A DNA stretch of 64,000 nucleotides from Methanoregula sp. (GCA_041645435.1 JBAZQB010000006.1:1-64000); one strand, 5' to 3'; numbered from the stretch's first letter, positions 24,657-34,231 are shown. The notes: generated by a model from the letters alone, not told the origin. Made by a program: numbers and translations.

Positions 24657-25151
24657 TCAGTCTATGTAGAGCGCCTGAATTTTGACCACTTCTGTGCTAT
24701 CCTTGGCATTTGCATAGAGATCAAGCGGCTCTTGGTTCACTTCTATGAAACGGATTCCCCAGTTCACCTTTGAGAGAACGGTTGCAGCCCGATCTTTCTC
24801 TCCAAGAATATATAATGTTGCAGCGAGGGCCTCGATCGAGGAAAGCACGCAGGGTTTGCCGAAGTTGACGGGATTTGCCGCCATCAGGAATGGTAGTGCC
24901 CTGCGGATGCGCCATGAACGGACAGAGCCTGTATCCAGCACCACCCACGAACAGTCGAGTACAGTGATAGATCTCACGAACCTGTCTGCAGGAGAGAGTG
25001 CCTGTTCAGCAGTGGGATCGAGCAGGAGGGTGTTTCGCGGGATCTGGGATATTTTGGTAAATATTTTTAAAAATCCCGCCTTTTCAAGTTTTTTGACCGT
25101 GCACTTACGGGGATCACAGCTGTTGTCCCGGTAGGCATACAGGGGTATCAT
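24657..25151 (-). CDS. tsr3: Tsr3, rRNA aminocarboxypropyltransferase
   Basis: The 164-residue product is the DUF367/Tsr3 family: DNSCDPRKCTVKKLEKAG near residue 8, LLLDPTAEQALSPAD near 43, LDCSWV near 65 and RALPFLMAANPVNFGKPCVLSSIEALAATLYILG at 83-117. Tsr3 transfers the aminocarboxypropyl group of SAM to a small-subunit rRNA pseudouridine late in ribosome assembly. It adjoins other small-subunit factors here. Only nine bases separate its start from the divergent gene at 25161. Confidence 0.93.
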   Translation of the reverse strand: MIPLYAYRDNSCDPRKCTVKKLEKAGFLKIFTKISQIPRNTLLLDPTAEQALSPADRFVRSITVLDCSWVVLDTGSVRSWRIRRALPFLMAANPVNFGKPCVLSSIEALAATLYILGEKDRAATVLSKVNWGIRFIEVNQEPLDLYANAKDSTEVVKIQALYID

Positions 25152-25160
25152 TGATCATCC

Positions 25161-26039
25161 ATGCGTGCACACACTGTATCAATGTACGTGCTCTGCAGCC
25201 CTTGCATTCTCCATCCGGAACTCCGGGCTACGGGTATTACAAAGAACTCGGACCTCGCATTGTTCGAACAAGCAATCGCACGCTGCAAAACCTTTGATAT
25301 TGAACTGGTGCCGCTTCCCTGTCCGGAGACGTTATACCTCGGTTCTGACAGGAAACCCGGGACATTTCTTGAACGGTTGAACACACCGGCATTTTCCAAC
25401 CTGATGGATACGCTTGAACAACAAGTGCGGGACATCATTGATGATCGCGGTCTGCCCCTCTGCATTCTTGGTGTCAACTCCTCTCCGACATGCGGAGTGA
25501 CCAGTACCTATTATGGGAGTGAGGATCAACAACCCCCAAAACGAATGGGACGGGGGGTGTTTCTTGCTCGGTTTCCCGATATCTGCGCAATAGACGTGGC
25601 AACATTTGCAAGGTACCGGATATATCTTGCCGCCCCTCTTTTCTCTGAAGCTGAACGCACCTATAATATTTCTTTAGCGGTATTGCTGAGGAAACATCTG
25701 TTTGAAGTCATCCTTCCCCAGGAAGCGGGTGATGACACAGATACAAGGATGAAACGGGAGCAGGCGCGGATCTTCATTAAAAACAAAGCAGATCTCGACA
25801 AAGCAGATCTCGTTGTTGCAGTTATCGATGGGGCAGATGCGGATTCCGGTACTGCATGGGAGATGGGGTATGCGTATGCACACAACAAACCGGTGATTGC
25901 GGTTCGCACGGATTTCCGCAGGGCTGGCTTACACGAACAGGTAAACCTGATGCTTGAAGAATCTGCAAAGGTCGTCTCCACAACCACAGACTTACTGGAA
26001 TCCGTCAAATCCCCGCTTATAGGCAAAAGCGATCTCTGA
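25161..26039 (+). CDS. DUF523-like domain fused to nucleoside 2-deoxyribosyltransferase domain
   Basis: In this 292-residue product, residues 8-140 carry CSPCILHPELRATG, a CPE at about 54-56 and GVNSSPTCGV near 104, a pattern like DUF523 (CPE...SPSCG). Residues 150-285 are a nucleoside 2-deoxyribosyltransferase-like domain: YRIYLAAPLFSEAERTYN, then KADLVVAVIDGADADSGTAWEMGYAYAHNKPVIAVRTD, where the Glu in TAWEMGYA is the usual catalytic nucleophile. The start at 25161 or at the ATG at 25182 cannot be decided. The fusion suggests nucleoside or modified-base salvage; the substrate is unknown. Confidence 0.8.
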   Translation: MRAHTVSMYVLCSPCILHPELRATGITKNSDLALFEQAIARCKTFDIELVPLPCPETLYLGSDRKPGTFLERLNTPAFSNLMDTLEQQVRDIIDDRGLPLCILGVNSSPTCGVTSTYYGSEDQQPPKRMGRGVFLARFPDICAIDVATFARYRIYLAAPLFSEAERTYNISLAVLLRKHLFEVILPQEAGDDTDTRMKREQARIFIKNKADLDKADLVVAVIDGADADSGTAWEMGYAYAHNKPVIAVRTDFRRAGLHEQVNLMLEESAKVVSTTTDLLESVKSPLIGKSDL

Positions 26040-26164
26040 ATTTTCCAGATACCTAATCACTTTAAAGCAGATATCACAAACATCTCGTTAGCGGAATGCT
26101 CTCTGAATAGAACAGAGATGCAACAATCTATATCCGAATATTTACGAAATAGTACCTGATTGTA

Positions 26165-27697
26165 ATGGCAAAGAAACGCGAGGATCGGGGAAAAGAAAAA
26201 AAACCGGGTGGAGATAATGAATGTAATCTTGACGGGGATTACATCTCCCCGATCCGGTCGTTTCGGGATATCAATATTGAAAATGTCAAATCGGTTATCA
26301 CTCACAGCCGTTACGTAGAGTCTCTTGTCGTATTAACCGTCATTGGTTTTTTCCTCCGGTTTTATAATCTGGGATTCAATTCACTGTGGCTTGATGAAGC
26401 ATCGACGAACACGTTTGCTGTTATGTCAGTTTCCGGCATCTGGCAGGCAACTGCTGGAGGGGAGTTTAATCCACCTCTGTTTTACTGGCTGGAACATTTT
26501 ATGCTGGTGTTTGGTAATAACGAGTTAATTCTCAGGTTTATCCCAGCTCTCCTTGGGGTACTGACCATCCCGCTGATCTATTTTGCTGGAAAAGAATTCA
26601 TGGATCGCAATGTCGGAATTATTGCCGCAGCAGCGTTTGCATTTTCACCATTCCTGATCTTCTATTCACAGGAGGCCCGGGCATATTCAATGATGCTCTT
26701 TTTTGTGGCATTTGCACTGGTCTTTTATTTCAAAGCCCTCAAAACGAATGACCTGAAAAACTGGGCCCTTTTTGGCATACTCTCCGCGCTTGCGTTCTGG
26801 TCTCACTTCTATTCGTTTGTCATTATTGCCTCACTTATCCTCTATGCACTTTTCCTTCAGATCGGAAATTTCCAGAAAAATCTACAAAATCTCAAAATGA
26901 TTGCTGTATCCATTGTTTTGTTTGTCGTTCTCTGTTTCCCTCTCATTCTGCTGGCGATCCAACTTTTCGCATCCCGGACATCCACCGCACCGGCTTTCGG
27001 GATCCAGGGTCTGGGAATCATCAGTGAAACGTTCAAACAGTTATCCGGCTTTTCTGATATCTCGATGGTTTTCCTCCTCATCCTCTTTATAATCGGTATT
27101 ATCCAGGCATTTCTCACCGATAAAAACAAAGGAATCTTTTTAGTGGCACTCACCATTCTTACCTTTGTCATCAGCTTCATTCTTTCCTACAAAATGCCGA
27201 TGGTTCCCCGCTACCTGATCTTTTTTAACACTGTTTTTTTTATCGGTGTTGCTATATCGTACAAAATGTTCTACCGTATTATAAACAACCGCGGGGTTGT
27301 GTATGGATTCATGGCTGTGCTCGTCCTGATCAGCGTCACTACACCATTTTTCATGAGTTATTATTCCGGATACTCAAAAGAGGACTGGAGAGGTTTTTCC
27401 GGCCAAATTCAGCAGATGACTAAACCCGGCGATCTTGTTGTTGTAGTACCGGGCTATGTTTCCCAACCACTCAATTATTATTATTCAAATGCATCAGATC
27501 AGACGTTCGAGTTTGGTGTCTCTACTGCAAGAGATCTTGATGCGATTAATGCAGGTAAAGGTAATAATTCCGCGTACTTCGTTGTCACCGGAGATATCAG
27601 TGCGGCAAATCCTGACGGCGATGCGATTGCATGGTTAAAAGAGAACACAAAACCTCTCGGGCAGAACACCGGAATCTATCTTTTTGTCTCAGCGTAA
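26165..27697 (+). CDS. GT39-like membrane glycosyltransferase (ArnT/PMT type)
   Basis: The 510-residue product has a hydrophilic, basic N-terminus of about 50 residues and then ten or so transmembrane helices. The first extracytoplasmic loop has NSLWLDEASTN near residue 75, the acidic motif of GT-C enzymes that use polyprenyl-phosphate sugars. NPPLFYWLEHF near 110 and YSQEARAYSMM near 170 are also family landmarks. It probably adds a sugar to a lipid or protein acceptor outside the membrane. It precedes the DPM synthase-like gene by 20 bases, which would supply the polyprenyl-linked sugar. Confidence 0.85.
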   Translation: MAKKREDRGKEKKPGGDNECNLDGDYISPIRSFRDINIENVKSVITHSRYVESLVVLTVIGFFLRFYNLGFNSLWLDEASTNTFAVMSVSGIWQATAGGEFNPPLFYWLEHFMLVFGNNELILRFIPALLGVLTIPLIYFAGKEFMDRNVGIIAAAAFAFSPFLIFYSQEARAYSMMLFFVAFALVFYFKALKTNDLKNWALFGILSALAFWSHFYSFVIIASLILYALFLQIGNFQKNLQNLKMIAVSIVLFVVLCFPLILLAIQLFASRTSTAPAFGIQGLGIISETFKQLSGFSDISMVFLLILFIIGIIQAFLTDKNKGIFLVALTILTFVISFILSYKMPMVPRYLIFFNTVFFIGVAISYKMFYRIINNRGVVYGFMAVLVLISVTTPFFMSYYSGYSKEDWRGFSGQIQQMTKPGDLVVVVPGYVSQPLNYYYSNASDQTFEFGVSTARDLDAINAGKGNNSAYFVVTGDISAANPDGDAIAWLKENTKPLGQNTGIYLFVSA

Positions 27698-27717
27698 CTG
27701 CCCCCATGTGAATCGCC

Positions 27718-28827
27718 ATGTATGACCTTACGGTAATCATCCCAACCTATAAAGAAGAGGCAAATATCCGGAATATCGTCACTGAAGTAGATGCGGTTTT
27801 CAGGCAGAACAATCTCAATGGGGAGATCCTTGTCGTTGATGATAATTCTCCTGATAGGACGATCTCAATTGTTAATGAAATTAAAAAAACAAAACCGAAC
27901 GTAAATATTCTCGTTCGTCTGGCAGATCACGGACTCTCACAATCCGTGGCGGATGGATTTGTTCACGCATCATCGGATATACTAATCGTAATAGATGCAG
28001 ATCTTTCACATCCCCCCGCACACATTCCCGTTATGTACCATGAGATCCTGGCAGGAAATGATATTGTCATCGGGAGCAGGTACATGGAAGGAGGCGGGAT
28101 AAAAAAATGGCCTCTCAAACGCCGGGTAATCTCGCTCGGAGCAACGTTTTTAGGAAGACTGCTTTTCCCCGATGTCTCGGATCCGGTAAGTGGTTTTTTT
28201 GCAGTCCGAAAAAGTGTTGTGGAAAAAGCACCCCTGAAACCCCGGGGCTATAAAATCCTGCTTGAAGTGCTTGGTAAGGGAACCTGGGAAATGGACAAGG
28301 AAATTCCTTTTGAATTTGTTGATCGGGAGATCGGTTCGAGCAAGCTAAAACTCAAAACTATTATTGAGTATGCTCAGCAGGTTATCGATATAACGCTCTT
28401 TTCTTTTTTGCATCACCAGAGTGCGGCTTGGAGGGAGTGGAAACGGGTTTTTAAGTTCGGGCTTGTTGGGATTTCTGGCATTATTGTCAACCAGGGGATC
28501 CTCATTTTCCTTAAGGAATTTGCCGGATTTCCCCTTCCAGTTGCCAGTTTGTTCGCAATCGAATTTGCGATACTGAATAATTTTTTGTGGAACGATCTCT
28601 GGACATTCAAATCTGGCGGACAACCGCAAAAAATATCCAGCAGGTGGCACAGACTTATCTCATTCCAGATTGTTTCTGCCGGAGGAGCGGTCATAAATTT
28701 TGGAATTCTTAACGTCTTAGCATATATGATGGGAATTGATTACAGGATTGCAAACATCATCGGAATACTGGTTGGATTTGTCTGGAACTTCCTTATTAAC
28801 AGGAGAATGACCTGGACAAGGAAATAA
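27718..28827 (+). CDS. Dolichyl-phosphate sugar synthase fused to GtrA-like membrane domain
   Basis: In this 369-residue product, residues 1-230 are a GT2 domain of the dolichol-phosphate mannose synthase type: VIIPTYKEEANI, DDNSPDRTI near 42, DADLSHPPAH near 92 and GSRYMEGGGIKKWP near 119. Residues 240-369 hold four transmembrane helices of the GtrA type. Such fusions make polyprenyl-phosphate hexose and probably anchor or flip it. The neighbouring GT-C enzymes on both sides are the likely consumers. Confidence 0.9.
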   Translation: MYDLTVIIPTYKEEANIRNIVTEVDAVFRQNNLNGEILVVDDNSPDRTISIVNEIKKTKPNVNILVRLADHGLSQSVADGFVHASSDILIVIDADLSHPPAHIPVMYHEILAGNDIVIGSRYMEGGGIKKWPLKRRVISLGATFLGRLLFPDVSDPVSGFFAVRKSVVEKAPLKPRGYKILLEVLGKGTWEMDKEIPFEFVDREIGSSKLKLKTIIEYAQQVIDITLFSFLHHQSAAWREWKRVFKFGLVGISGIIVNQGILIFLKEFAGFPLPVASLFAIEFAILNNFLWNDLWTFKSGGQPQKISSRWHRLISFQIVSAGGAVINFGILNVLAYMMGIDYRIANIIGILVGFVWNFLINRRMTWTRK

Positions 28828-28937
28828 TTAAATATTGATTTTTCATGTGTTTATTATCAAGACAATTTCCGAGAGTATTTCTGGGATGGCTACAAACACG
28901 CATCTTCAATAATTAATGATTAACGGAGATTTTCAGT

Positions 28938-30269
28938 ATGGGAAAAAAAAATAAATTTGACGTTTCACTCCCCGAAAAAAGGGTAAAAAAGGGGGAGGGC
29001 ACGTTGTGTTTTCTGAATGTTGAGTTTAAAAATGTAGATCTTCGGACCGTCAAGCGCCATCTGCTGATTTTATTCCTTGTCTCACTCTTGACAAAATTCA
29101 TTGTCATATTTGCAACAACCTCGATATTTCACTCCTTTATTGATCTTTTCGACATAGGGTTTTATTTTGAGCATGCGATAAAGTTGGTTCAGGGCCAGCT
29201 GCCCTATATTAATTACAACTTTGATTACCCCATCCTGATTTTTGTTCCCATCACAATAGCCCTCATACCGGCACTACTACTCCAGAATGCGATGGCATTC
29301 GTTTATTCATTTCAGATCCTGATGGTGCTTTGCGACATTGTCACAATCCTCTGTATTTATTTTATTGGTCTCAGATTATGGAATGAAAAGACCGCCTTTT
29401 GTGCCGGCCTGATCTTTGCAACAGCGTTTTCAACCGCATATTTTGTACTGACAAAATATGATGCGTTCCCCACCTGTCTCCTCATGTTGGCTGTCCTATT
29501 TACGGTTTATAATATGAATACGAGAGGATACCTCTTCACAGCGCTAGGCTTTTTTGCAAAAATATTCCCGGTCATCGCAATGCCGTTTTTTGTCTTGTAT
29601 AATGCAAAAACCCGTTCTCTTAAAGCAGAAATCATGTCCGCAGGAAAAATTTTCCTCGTATTGTGTGTCATTTTAATTCTCCCGCTTGCAATTATCAACC
29701 CGAATGTAATTCAGTCCTACATTTTTGCAACAGGCGGGGGTCTTGGAATTTACGTAAATACTGCCACATACACGTTATATGCCAACCTCAACGAGGTCCT
29801 TCATCTGGGTATTTCGTCAGGTCTGGTATCCCTGTTCATGTATGGGGTAATGGCTGTTGCACTCCTCCTTCTGCTGTATATTTCCTACATCAGTGAAGAG
29901 AGGGAGCCAAAAACACTGCTTAAAGTTCTGTTATGTGCAATATTTTCGCTCGTATTTTTCACGAAATTTCACAGCCCCCAATACCTTGTCTGGTTTACAC
30001 CGCTTCTTGCCCTGCTTGTTGCTGATGATCTGGTAAAAATTATATTATTCTACGTCACCCAGGTCTTTGCGTATATTGAATTTCCCCTGATGTTCGGAAA
30101 ATATTATGCCAATCTTAATTATACTAACCCTGCGGGTTCTGCAGAATGGTATCTGACATTGTTGTTCTTCACGCTTCAATACCTGGCCCTCCTCCTGTTG
30201 ATGTACGTAATTATCCGCCCCCCCGATGGAATTATAAAAAAAATCAGGGCAATAATATCGGGTAATTAA
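28938..30269 (+). CDS. Polytopic GT-C glycosyltransferase-like protein (GT87/DUF2029-like)
   Basis: The 443-residue product has a charged N-terminus of about 40 residues and then about ten hydrophobic helices. YINYNFDYPILIF near 93 and LTKYDAFPTCLLML near 175 resemble the loop motifs of the GT87/DUF2029 mannosyltransferase group. TKFHSPQYLVWFTPLLALL near 345 also fits. No sequence-level substrate clue is visible. It is third in the plus-strand glycosyltransferase run, 110 bases after the GtrA-fusion gene. Confidence 0.75.
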   Translation: MGKKNKFDVSLPEKRVKKGEGTLCFLNVEFKNVDLRTVKRHLLILFLVSLLTKFIVIFATTSIFHSFIDLFDIGFYFEHAIKLVQGQLPYINYNFDYPILIFVPITIALIPALLLQNAMAFVYSFQILMVLCDIVTILCIYFIGLRLWNEKTAFCAGLIFATAFSTAYFVLTKYDAFPTCLLMLAVLFTVYNMNTRGYLFTALGFFAKIFPVIAMPFFVLYNAKTRSLKAEIMSAGKIFLVLCVILILPLAIINPNVIQSYIFATGGGLGIYVNTATYTLYANLNEVLHLGISSGLVSLFMYGVMAVALLLLLYISYISEEREPKTLLKVLLCAIFSLVFFTKFHSPQYLVWFTPLLALLVADDLVKIILFYVTQVFAYIEFPLMFGKYYANLNYTNPAGSAEWYLTLLFFTLQYLALLLLMYVIIRPPDGIIKKIRAIISGN

Positions 30270-30379
30270 ATTTTCAATATTACTTTGTGAAATTGTATAG
30301 CTAGAAAAAAATCCGGGAGGGAACCAATCTCCATCCCCAAACGATCTGTTGATAAATATTTCACGATTTTTGTTTTTTA

Positions 30380-31471
30380 TTACGAATTTATTAGATCAAC
30401 GATGCGATCGCCCGCTTTTCCATCGCCGAAAGGATTTTTCCAGGAGCGCGGCCTATCCAGCATTATCTCTGCTGCATTTATAATAGACCGTGGTTCAATT
30501 CCGGCAATAATGTTTGCCCCCACATCGACCGTTTCCGGACGCTCAGTAGAGTCTCGGATGGTCACACAGGGAACTTTGAGAATGCAGGTCTCTTCCTGGA
30601 CACCGCCGGAATCGGTCAGGGCGAGGCGGGCATTCGATTCAAGTTGAATAAATTCCAGAAACCCTCGCGGTTTAATCATCTGGAATCCCTTGAGTTTTAG
30701 CCCGAAGGACTTGATCATTTTTTCTGTACGGGGGTGAACCGGGAATACAAGCGGCAAGCCGGAAGACTCGTGAATCCGGGCAAGTCCTTCAAGAATTCCT
30801 TTGAATCGTTTCTTACTGTCAACGTTTTCCTGACGGTGAAGTGTGACAAGGAAATAGCCATCAGTAACAAGTCCCAGCTCATGGACCACATCTGATCTAT
30901 CTCTTGAGAGTGCCAGATTTTCAAGAACCGCATCAACTATCGTATTTCCGGTAACAGAGATTTTCTGCTTTGCAATTCCCTCATTCAGGAGATTTTGCTT
31001 GGCAACAACGGTTGGTGCAAAGAGATAGTCTGACAGATGGTCTGCAACAACACGGTTCACTTCTTCTGGCATGGTCCGATCAAAACTGCGTAATCCTGCC
31101 TCTACATGTCCCACTTTTACTGGTAAAGATCGATCCCCACGCACATAACATTTGGATGCAGCGAGGGTTCCGGCGAGGACCGTGTTGGTGTCTCCCTGCA
31201 CGAGCACCACCTCCGGTTTTTCTTTCTGAAGGATCCTCTCGATGCCGGTCATGATAAGACCCGTCTGCTCCGCATGGCTTTTTGAACCGATATCGAGATT
31301 AAAATCAGGGGTGGGAAGGCTGAGTTCCTCAAAGAAGACCCGGTCCATCTCATAAGTATAGTGCTGTCCGGTGTGGAGGACAAAGAACTCCACGCCCTTT
31401 TTCTGGCACGAGCGGATAATCGGCGACATCTTGATGATTTCAGGTCGGGTACCAAGAACGATCGCAAACAT
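30380..31471 (-). CDS. wecB: UDP-N-acetylglucosamine 2-epimerase, non-hydrolysing
   Basis: The 363-residue product has VLGTRPEIIKMSPI at the N-terminus, HTGQHYTYEMDRVFFEEL near 35, VQGDTNTVLAGTLAA near 93, GHVEAGLRS near 122 and DSGGVQEE near 290, all WecB signatures. It interconverts UDP-GlcNAc and UDP-ManNAc, which in methanogens feeds ManNAcA-type sugars of N-glycans and surface polymers. It reads convergent to the GT genes on its left. Confidence 0.95.
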   Translation of the reverse strand: MFAIVLGTRPEIIKMSPIIRSCQKKGVEFFVLHTGQHYTYEMDRVFFEELSLPTPDFNLDIGSKSHAEQTGLIMTGIERILQKEKPEVVLVQGDTNTVLAGTLAASKCYVRGDRSLPVKVGHVEAGLRSFDRTMPEEVNRVVADHLSDYLFAPTVVAKQNLLNEGIAKQKISVTGNTIVDAVLENLALSRDRSDVVHELGLVTDGYFLVTLHRQENVDSKKRFKGILEGLARIHESSGLPLVFPVHPRTEKMIKSFGLKLKGFQMIKPRGFLEFIQLESNARLALTDSGGVQEETCILKVPCVTIRDSTERPETVDVGANIIAGIEPRSIINAAEIMLDRPRSWKNPFGDGKAGDRIVDLINS

Positions 31472-31576
31472 GTTACATGGTATTTTTCCCGGAGTCAGAT
31501 ATAGGTGATGTGTAACCGACCCGGTCTTTTATTTTATTTTATCAAGTAAAAAGGATGAAAAAACTAAAAACAGGGA

Positions 31577-32308
31577 TTAATTCCACTTCATGTGGAGATA
31601 CTTTGTTTTAAAAATCCTGCAGAGTAGCAGGATATAATTTTTTATCTCTTTTTTTACATTGATTTTTGAATCTCCATACTTTCTTTTCAGGAGCGGGACG
31701 GGAACTTCCACTACTTTTTTCCCGCTGATTAGGAGCTTTGAGATAATCTCGGCGTTGATCTCAAAATTCCTGCTCGAGATTTTCATCCCCGCGAGTGTGC
31801 TGCGCCGGTAAAGGCGGAATATCGGGCTTACGCAGGTAATATCACTCCAAAGGAGCATGCGGTATAGGAAGTTCACGGATTTGCTCATCAACAGCCGGAA
31901 AGGTGTTACTTCCTCCATGAGTCCTTTTTCGAGATAAGGTGAACCGGATATGCAGTCCGCATCAGTTTCACGGTATTTTTCTATGAGTTTCAAGACATCG
32001 ACCGGGCGGAAAGTCAGATCGGCATCCATTGTTATGATAAGGTCGCCATGGCTGGATCCGATCCCCGTTTGTATCGCCGTCCCCATTCCGCTGTTTTTCT
32101 GGTGTATAAGCACTTTTACATCTGACCTGTTGCGAGCAATCAGCCTGATTTGTTCAACGGTGTCGTCCTTACTGCCATCATCAATAAAAACAAACTCAAA
32201 TCTCTCACCGGTCTTTTCTGCAATATCATCAATTATCGGAAAAAGATCCGTATTGTAGTGGATAACGTTCTCCCGCTCGTTGTATAGGGGAAATATAATA
32301 GATATCAT
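31577..32308 (-). CDS. GT2 family glycosyltransferase
   Basis: The product of 243 residues is a cytoplasmic GT2 enzyme: ISIIFPLYNERENV, FIDDGSKDDT near 44, IITMDADLTFRPVDVLKLI near 90 and GSPYLEKG near 120. It lacks the membrane extension seen in the other DPM-type gene and resembles bacterial and archaeal dolichol-phosphate mannosyltransferase-like proteins. The ATG at 32308 begins the fold; 32323 would add five residues. It shares the strand with wecB. Confidence 0.85.
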   Translation of the reverse strand: MISIIFPLYNERENVIHYNTDLFPIIDDIAEKTGERFEFVFIDDGSKDDTVEQIRLIARNRSDVKVLIHQKNSGMGTAIQTGIGSSHGDLIITMDADLTFRPVDVLKLIEKYRETDADCISGSPYLEKGLMEEVTPFRLLMSKSVNFLYRMLLWSDITCVSPIFRLYRRSTLAGMKISSRNFEINAEIISKLLISGKKVVEVPVPLLKRKYGDSKINVKKEIKNYILLLCRIFKTKYLHMKWN

Positions 32309-32452
32309 GGGGGCTCTGTACAATTTTGCACGTGCAGAACATAAAAGCCTCGTTAACCCACTCTGAATTCACGTCAGTTTTAAAAAATACTGATCCTAAA
32401 GGGGATATAGAATACAGCATAATATGTTCACCATCAAAATGAGGGCGGGCTG

Positions 32453-33154
32453 ATGGGACAAGAGGTTTGGGAAAAGGTCTGGACAAAGAACCTTATCGTT
32501 AGTGATTACAGTCTGAAGTATCTCGATTTCATGCAGGAGATTGAACTGGCACTTCCCGAAAGATCCATTGTTCTTGAAGCCGGGTGCGGGACCGGTCAAA
32601 CCCTCTCCCCCCTCTCAAAAAAGTACGAAACCGTTGGTCTTGATATCTCGCAAGCTGCCCTGAACCTTGCCCGCTTAAATTGTAAAAACCCCGTACTCGG
32701 GAGCATTTTTGAGATCCCATTTAAGGAAAATACTTTTGATCTCGTTTACAACTCAGGCGTCATTGAGCATTTTAAAGACCCGGATAATGTTGCCGCAATA
32801 GCGGAGATGGCCAGGGTGACCAAACCCTCCGGCAGGGTTATCATTATTGTCCCAAATACGTTCTGCCTATGGTATAAAGCGGGAAAATTCGTTGCGGTTA
32901 TTATGAGAAACTTTGAGTTCGGGTATGAAGAAGACTACTCCCCAAAACGTTTGAAAACCGCTGTCCGAAAGGCAGGGCTCGAGATTGAAAAGACATTCGG
33001 TCTCCAGGCACTCCCCCCGCTTGCAACAAACGATCGCGAAATTATCAGCATGGGTTTGCGGAAGAAGGTTGGTCTCATTGAAAAGGCGTTTCCCTGTAAA
33101 CAATACTATGCCTACACAGTTGGGATAATTGCCAGGAAACCTGACAGGAATTAA
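32453..33154 (+). CDS. Class I SAM-dependent methyltransferase
   Basis: The 233-residue product has the SAM-binding motif I VLEAGCGTGQTLSPL near 41, an acidic residue at GLDIS near 62, and NSGVIEHFKDPDN near 99, typical of the methyltransferase type 11 group. The location inside a glycosylation cluster suggests methylation of a sugar or lipid carrier, but the substrate is unknown. Its stop codon overlaps that of the convergent flippase-like gene within a shared TTAA (33151-33154). Confidence 0.85.
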   Translation: MGQEVWEKVWTKNLIVSDYSLKYLDFMQEIELALPERSIVLEAGCGTGQTLSPLSKKYETVGLDISQAALNLARLNCKNPVLGSIFEIPFKENTFDLVYNSGVIEHFKDPDNVAAIAEMARVTKPSGRVIIIVPNTFCLWYKAGKFVAVIMRNFEFGYEEDYSPKRLKTAVRKAGLEIEKTFGLQALPPLATNDREIISMGLRKKVGLIEKAFPCKQYYAYTVGIIARKPDRN

Positions 33155-34146
33155 TTCAGCTCTTCCGGGATGGTGACCGGGTACCGGAAATAAACACCGG
33201 CGCCGATCAATGCTACGAGCCAGTAGCTCATGAACAGGTAGAGCAGTGAGAAGGCCACTGCCTGTTCAGGTGATATTCCCTTAAGACCGAAAAGGAATAT
33301 CAGTGCCACATCACGGGTGCCGATACCGGAGATGCTTATCGGGAGCAAATCGAGCAGGCTGAGCACGGGTATAACGAGTACAAAGAAAAGAACCCCTGTA
33401 TCAATACCTATTGAGAGTGCCAGCAGGTACCCATAGAGGAAAGGCGGGATCCAAGAGATGATTCCGATACCGATGCTGGAAAAAAACCGTACCCGATCGT
33501 GATAAAATGTGAATAATCCCGTGAAGAAATCATCATAGTAGAGGGTAACCTTACTCTTGAGGTGCTTTGGCACAAAGATATTGAAAAAGGGTTTGAGAAG
33601 AGCAGACAGAAGCGGCCTGTTGAGTACTATATACACTCCTGCTAAAATCCCTGTAATGATAAGGATAATGGTGCCGATAGATAGGATCTCGATATGATAG
33701 AAAACCGAGAATCCGTAAATGCCAATAAAAGCTATGGAAAACAACAGTATTATATCGATAAGACGATCGATGACGATGGTGGAAAGTGATTTTCCCAGAC
33801 CGCAGTTTTCATCCGTTATATACAATACTTTTATGAAATCCCCCAATTTTGCCGGCGTGATCGTCGAAAAGGAAAAACCGACAAAAAATGCCACAACGCT
33901 CTCCCTGAGCGAAAAGTCTGGTTTTACCGAGTTTACAATAATTTTCCACTTCAGGGATTTTAATACAATTGCAATCCCGTTTACAAAACATGCAAGGATA
34001 AGGAGCAGGATATTGGTGTGAGCAATAATCTCAATCAGGGTATTAAGGTTTATTCGGGAAAGAATTATGAGAAAGAGAGCGATTCCCACAAGACTTAATA
34101 ATTTTACACTGCTCTTCATTTGTTCCCACAACTGTCTTCCGGACAA
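33151..34146 (-). CDS. AglD-like / LPG synthase-type integral membrane protein
   Basis: The 331-residue product has about eight transmembrane helices and the UPF0104 pattern: FFVGFSFSTITPAKLGDFIKVLYITD near 87, IVIDRLIDIILLF near 123 and LLDLLPISISGIGTRDVALIFLFG near 265. The family includes the lysylphosphatidylglycerol synthase membrane domain and the haloarchaeal AglD C-terminal part. In glycan clusters it is thought to help move or use dolichol-linked sugars. The ATG at 34119 is an alternative start. Confidence 0.85.
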   Translation of the reverse strand: MSGRQLWEQMKSSVKLLSLVGIALFLIILSRINLNTLIEIIAHTNILLLILACFVNGIAIVLKSLKWKIIVNSVKPDFSLRESVVAFFVGFSFSTITPAKLGDFIKVLYITDENCGLGKSLSTIVIDRLIDIILLFSIAFIGIYGFSVFYHIEILSIGTIILIITGILAGVYIVLNRPLLSALLKPFFNIFVPKHLKSKVTLYYDDFFTGLFTFYHDRVRFFSSIGIGIISWIPPFLYGYLLALSIGIDTGVLFFVLVIPVLSLLDLLPISISGIGTRDVALIFLFGLKGISPEQAVAFSLLYLFMSYWLVALIGAGVYFRYPVTIPEELN

Positions 34147-34231
34147 TAATTAGTTTTTGCGATAAAAAAAATATCAGATTTCCTTTTTGATCCTAAGTCC
34201 TAATAGCGAGAATGAATAAACTATTGCTACT

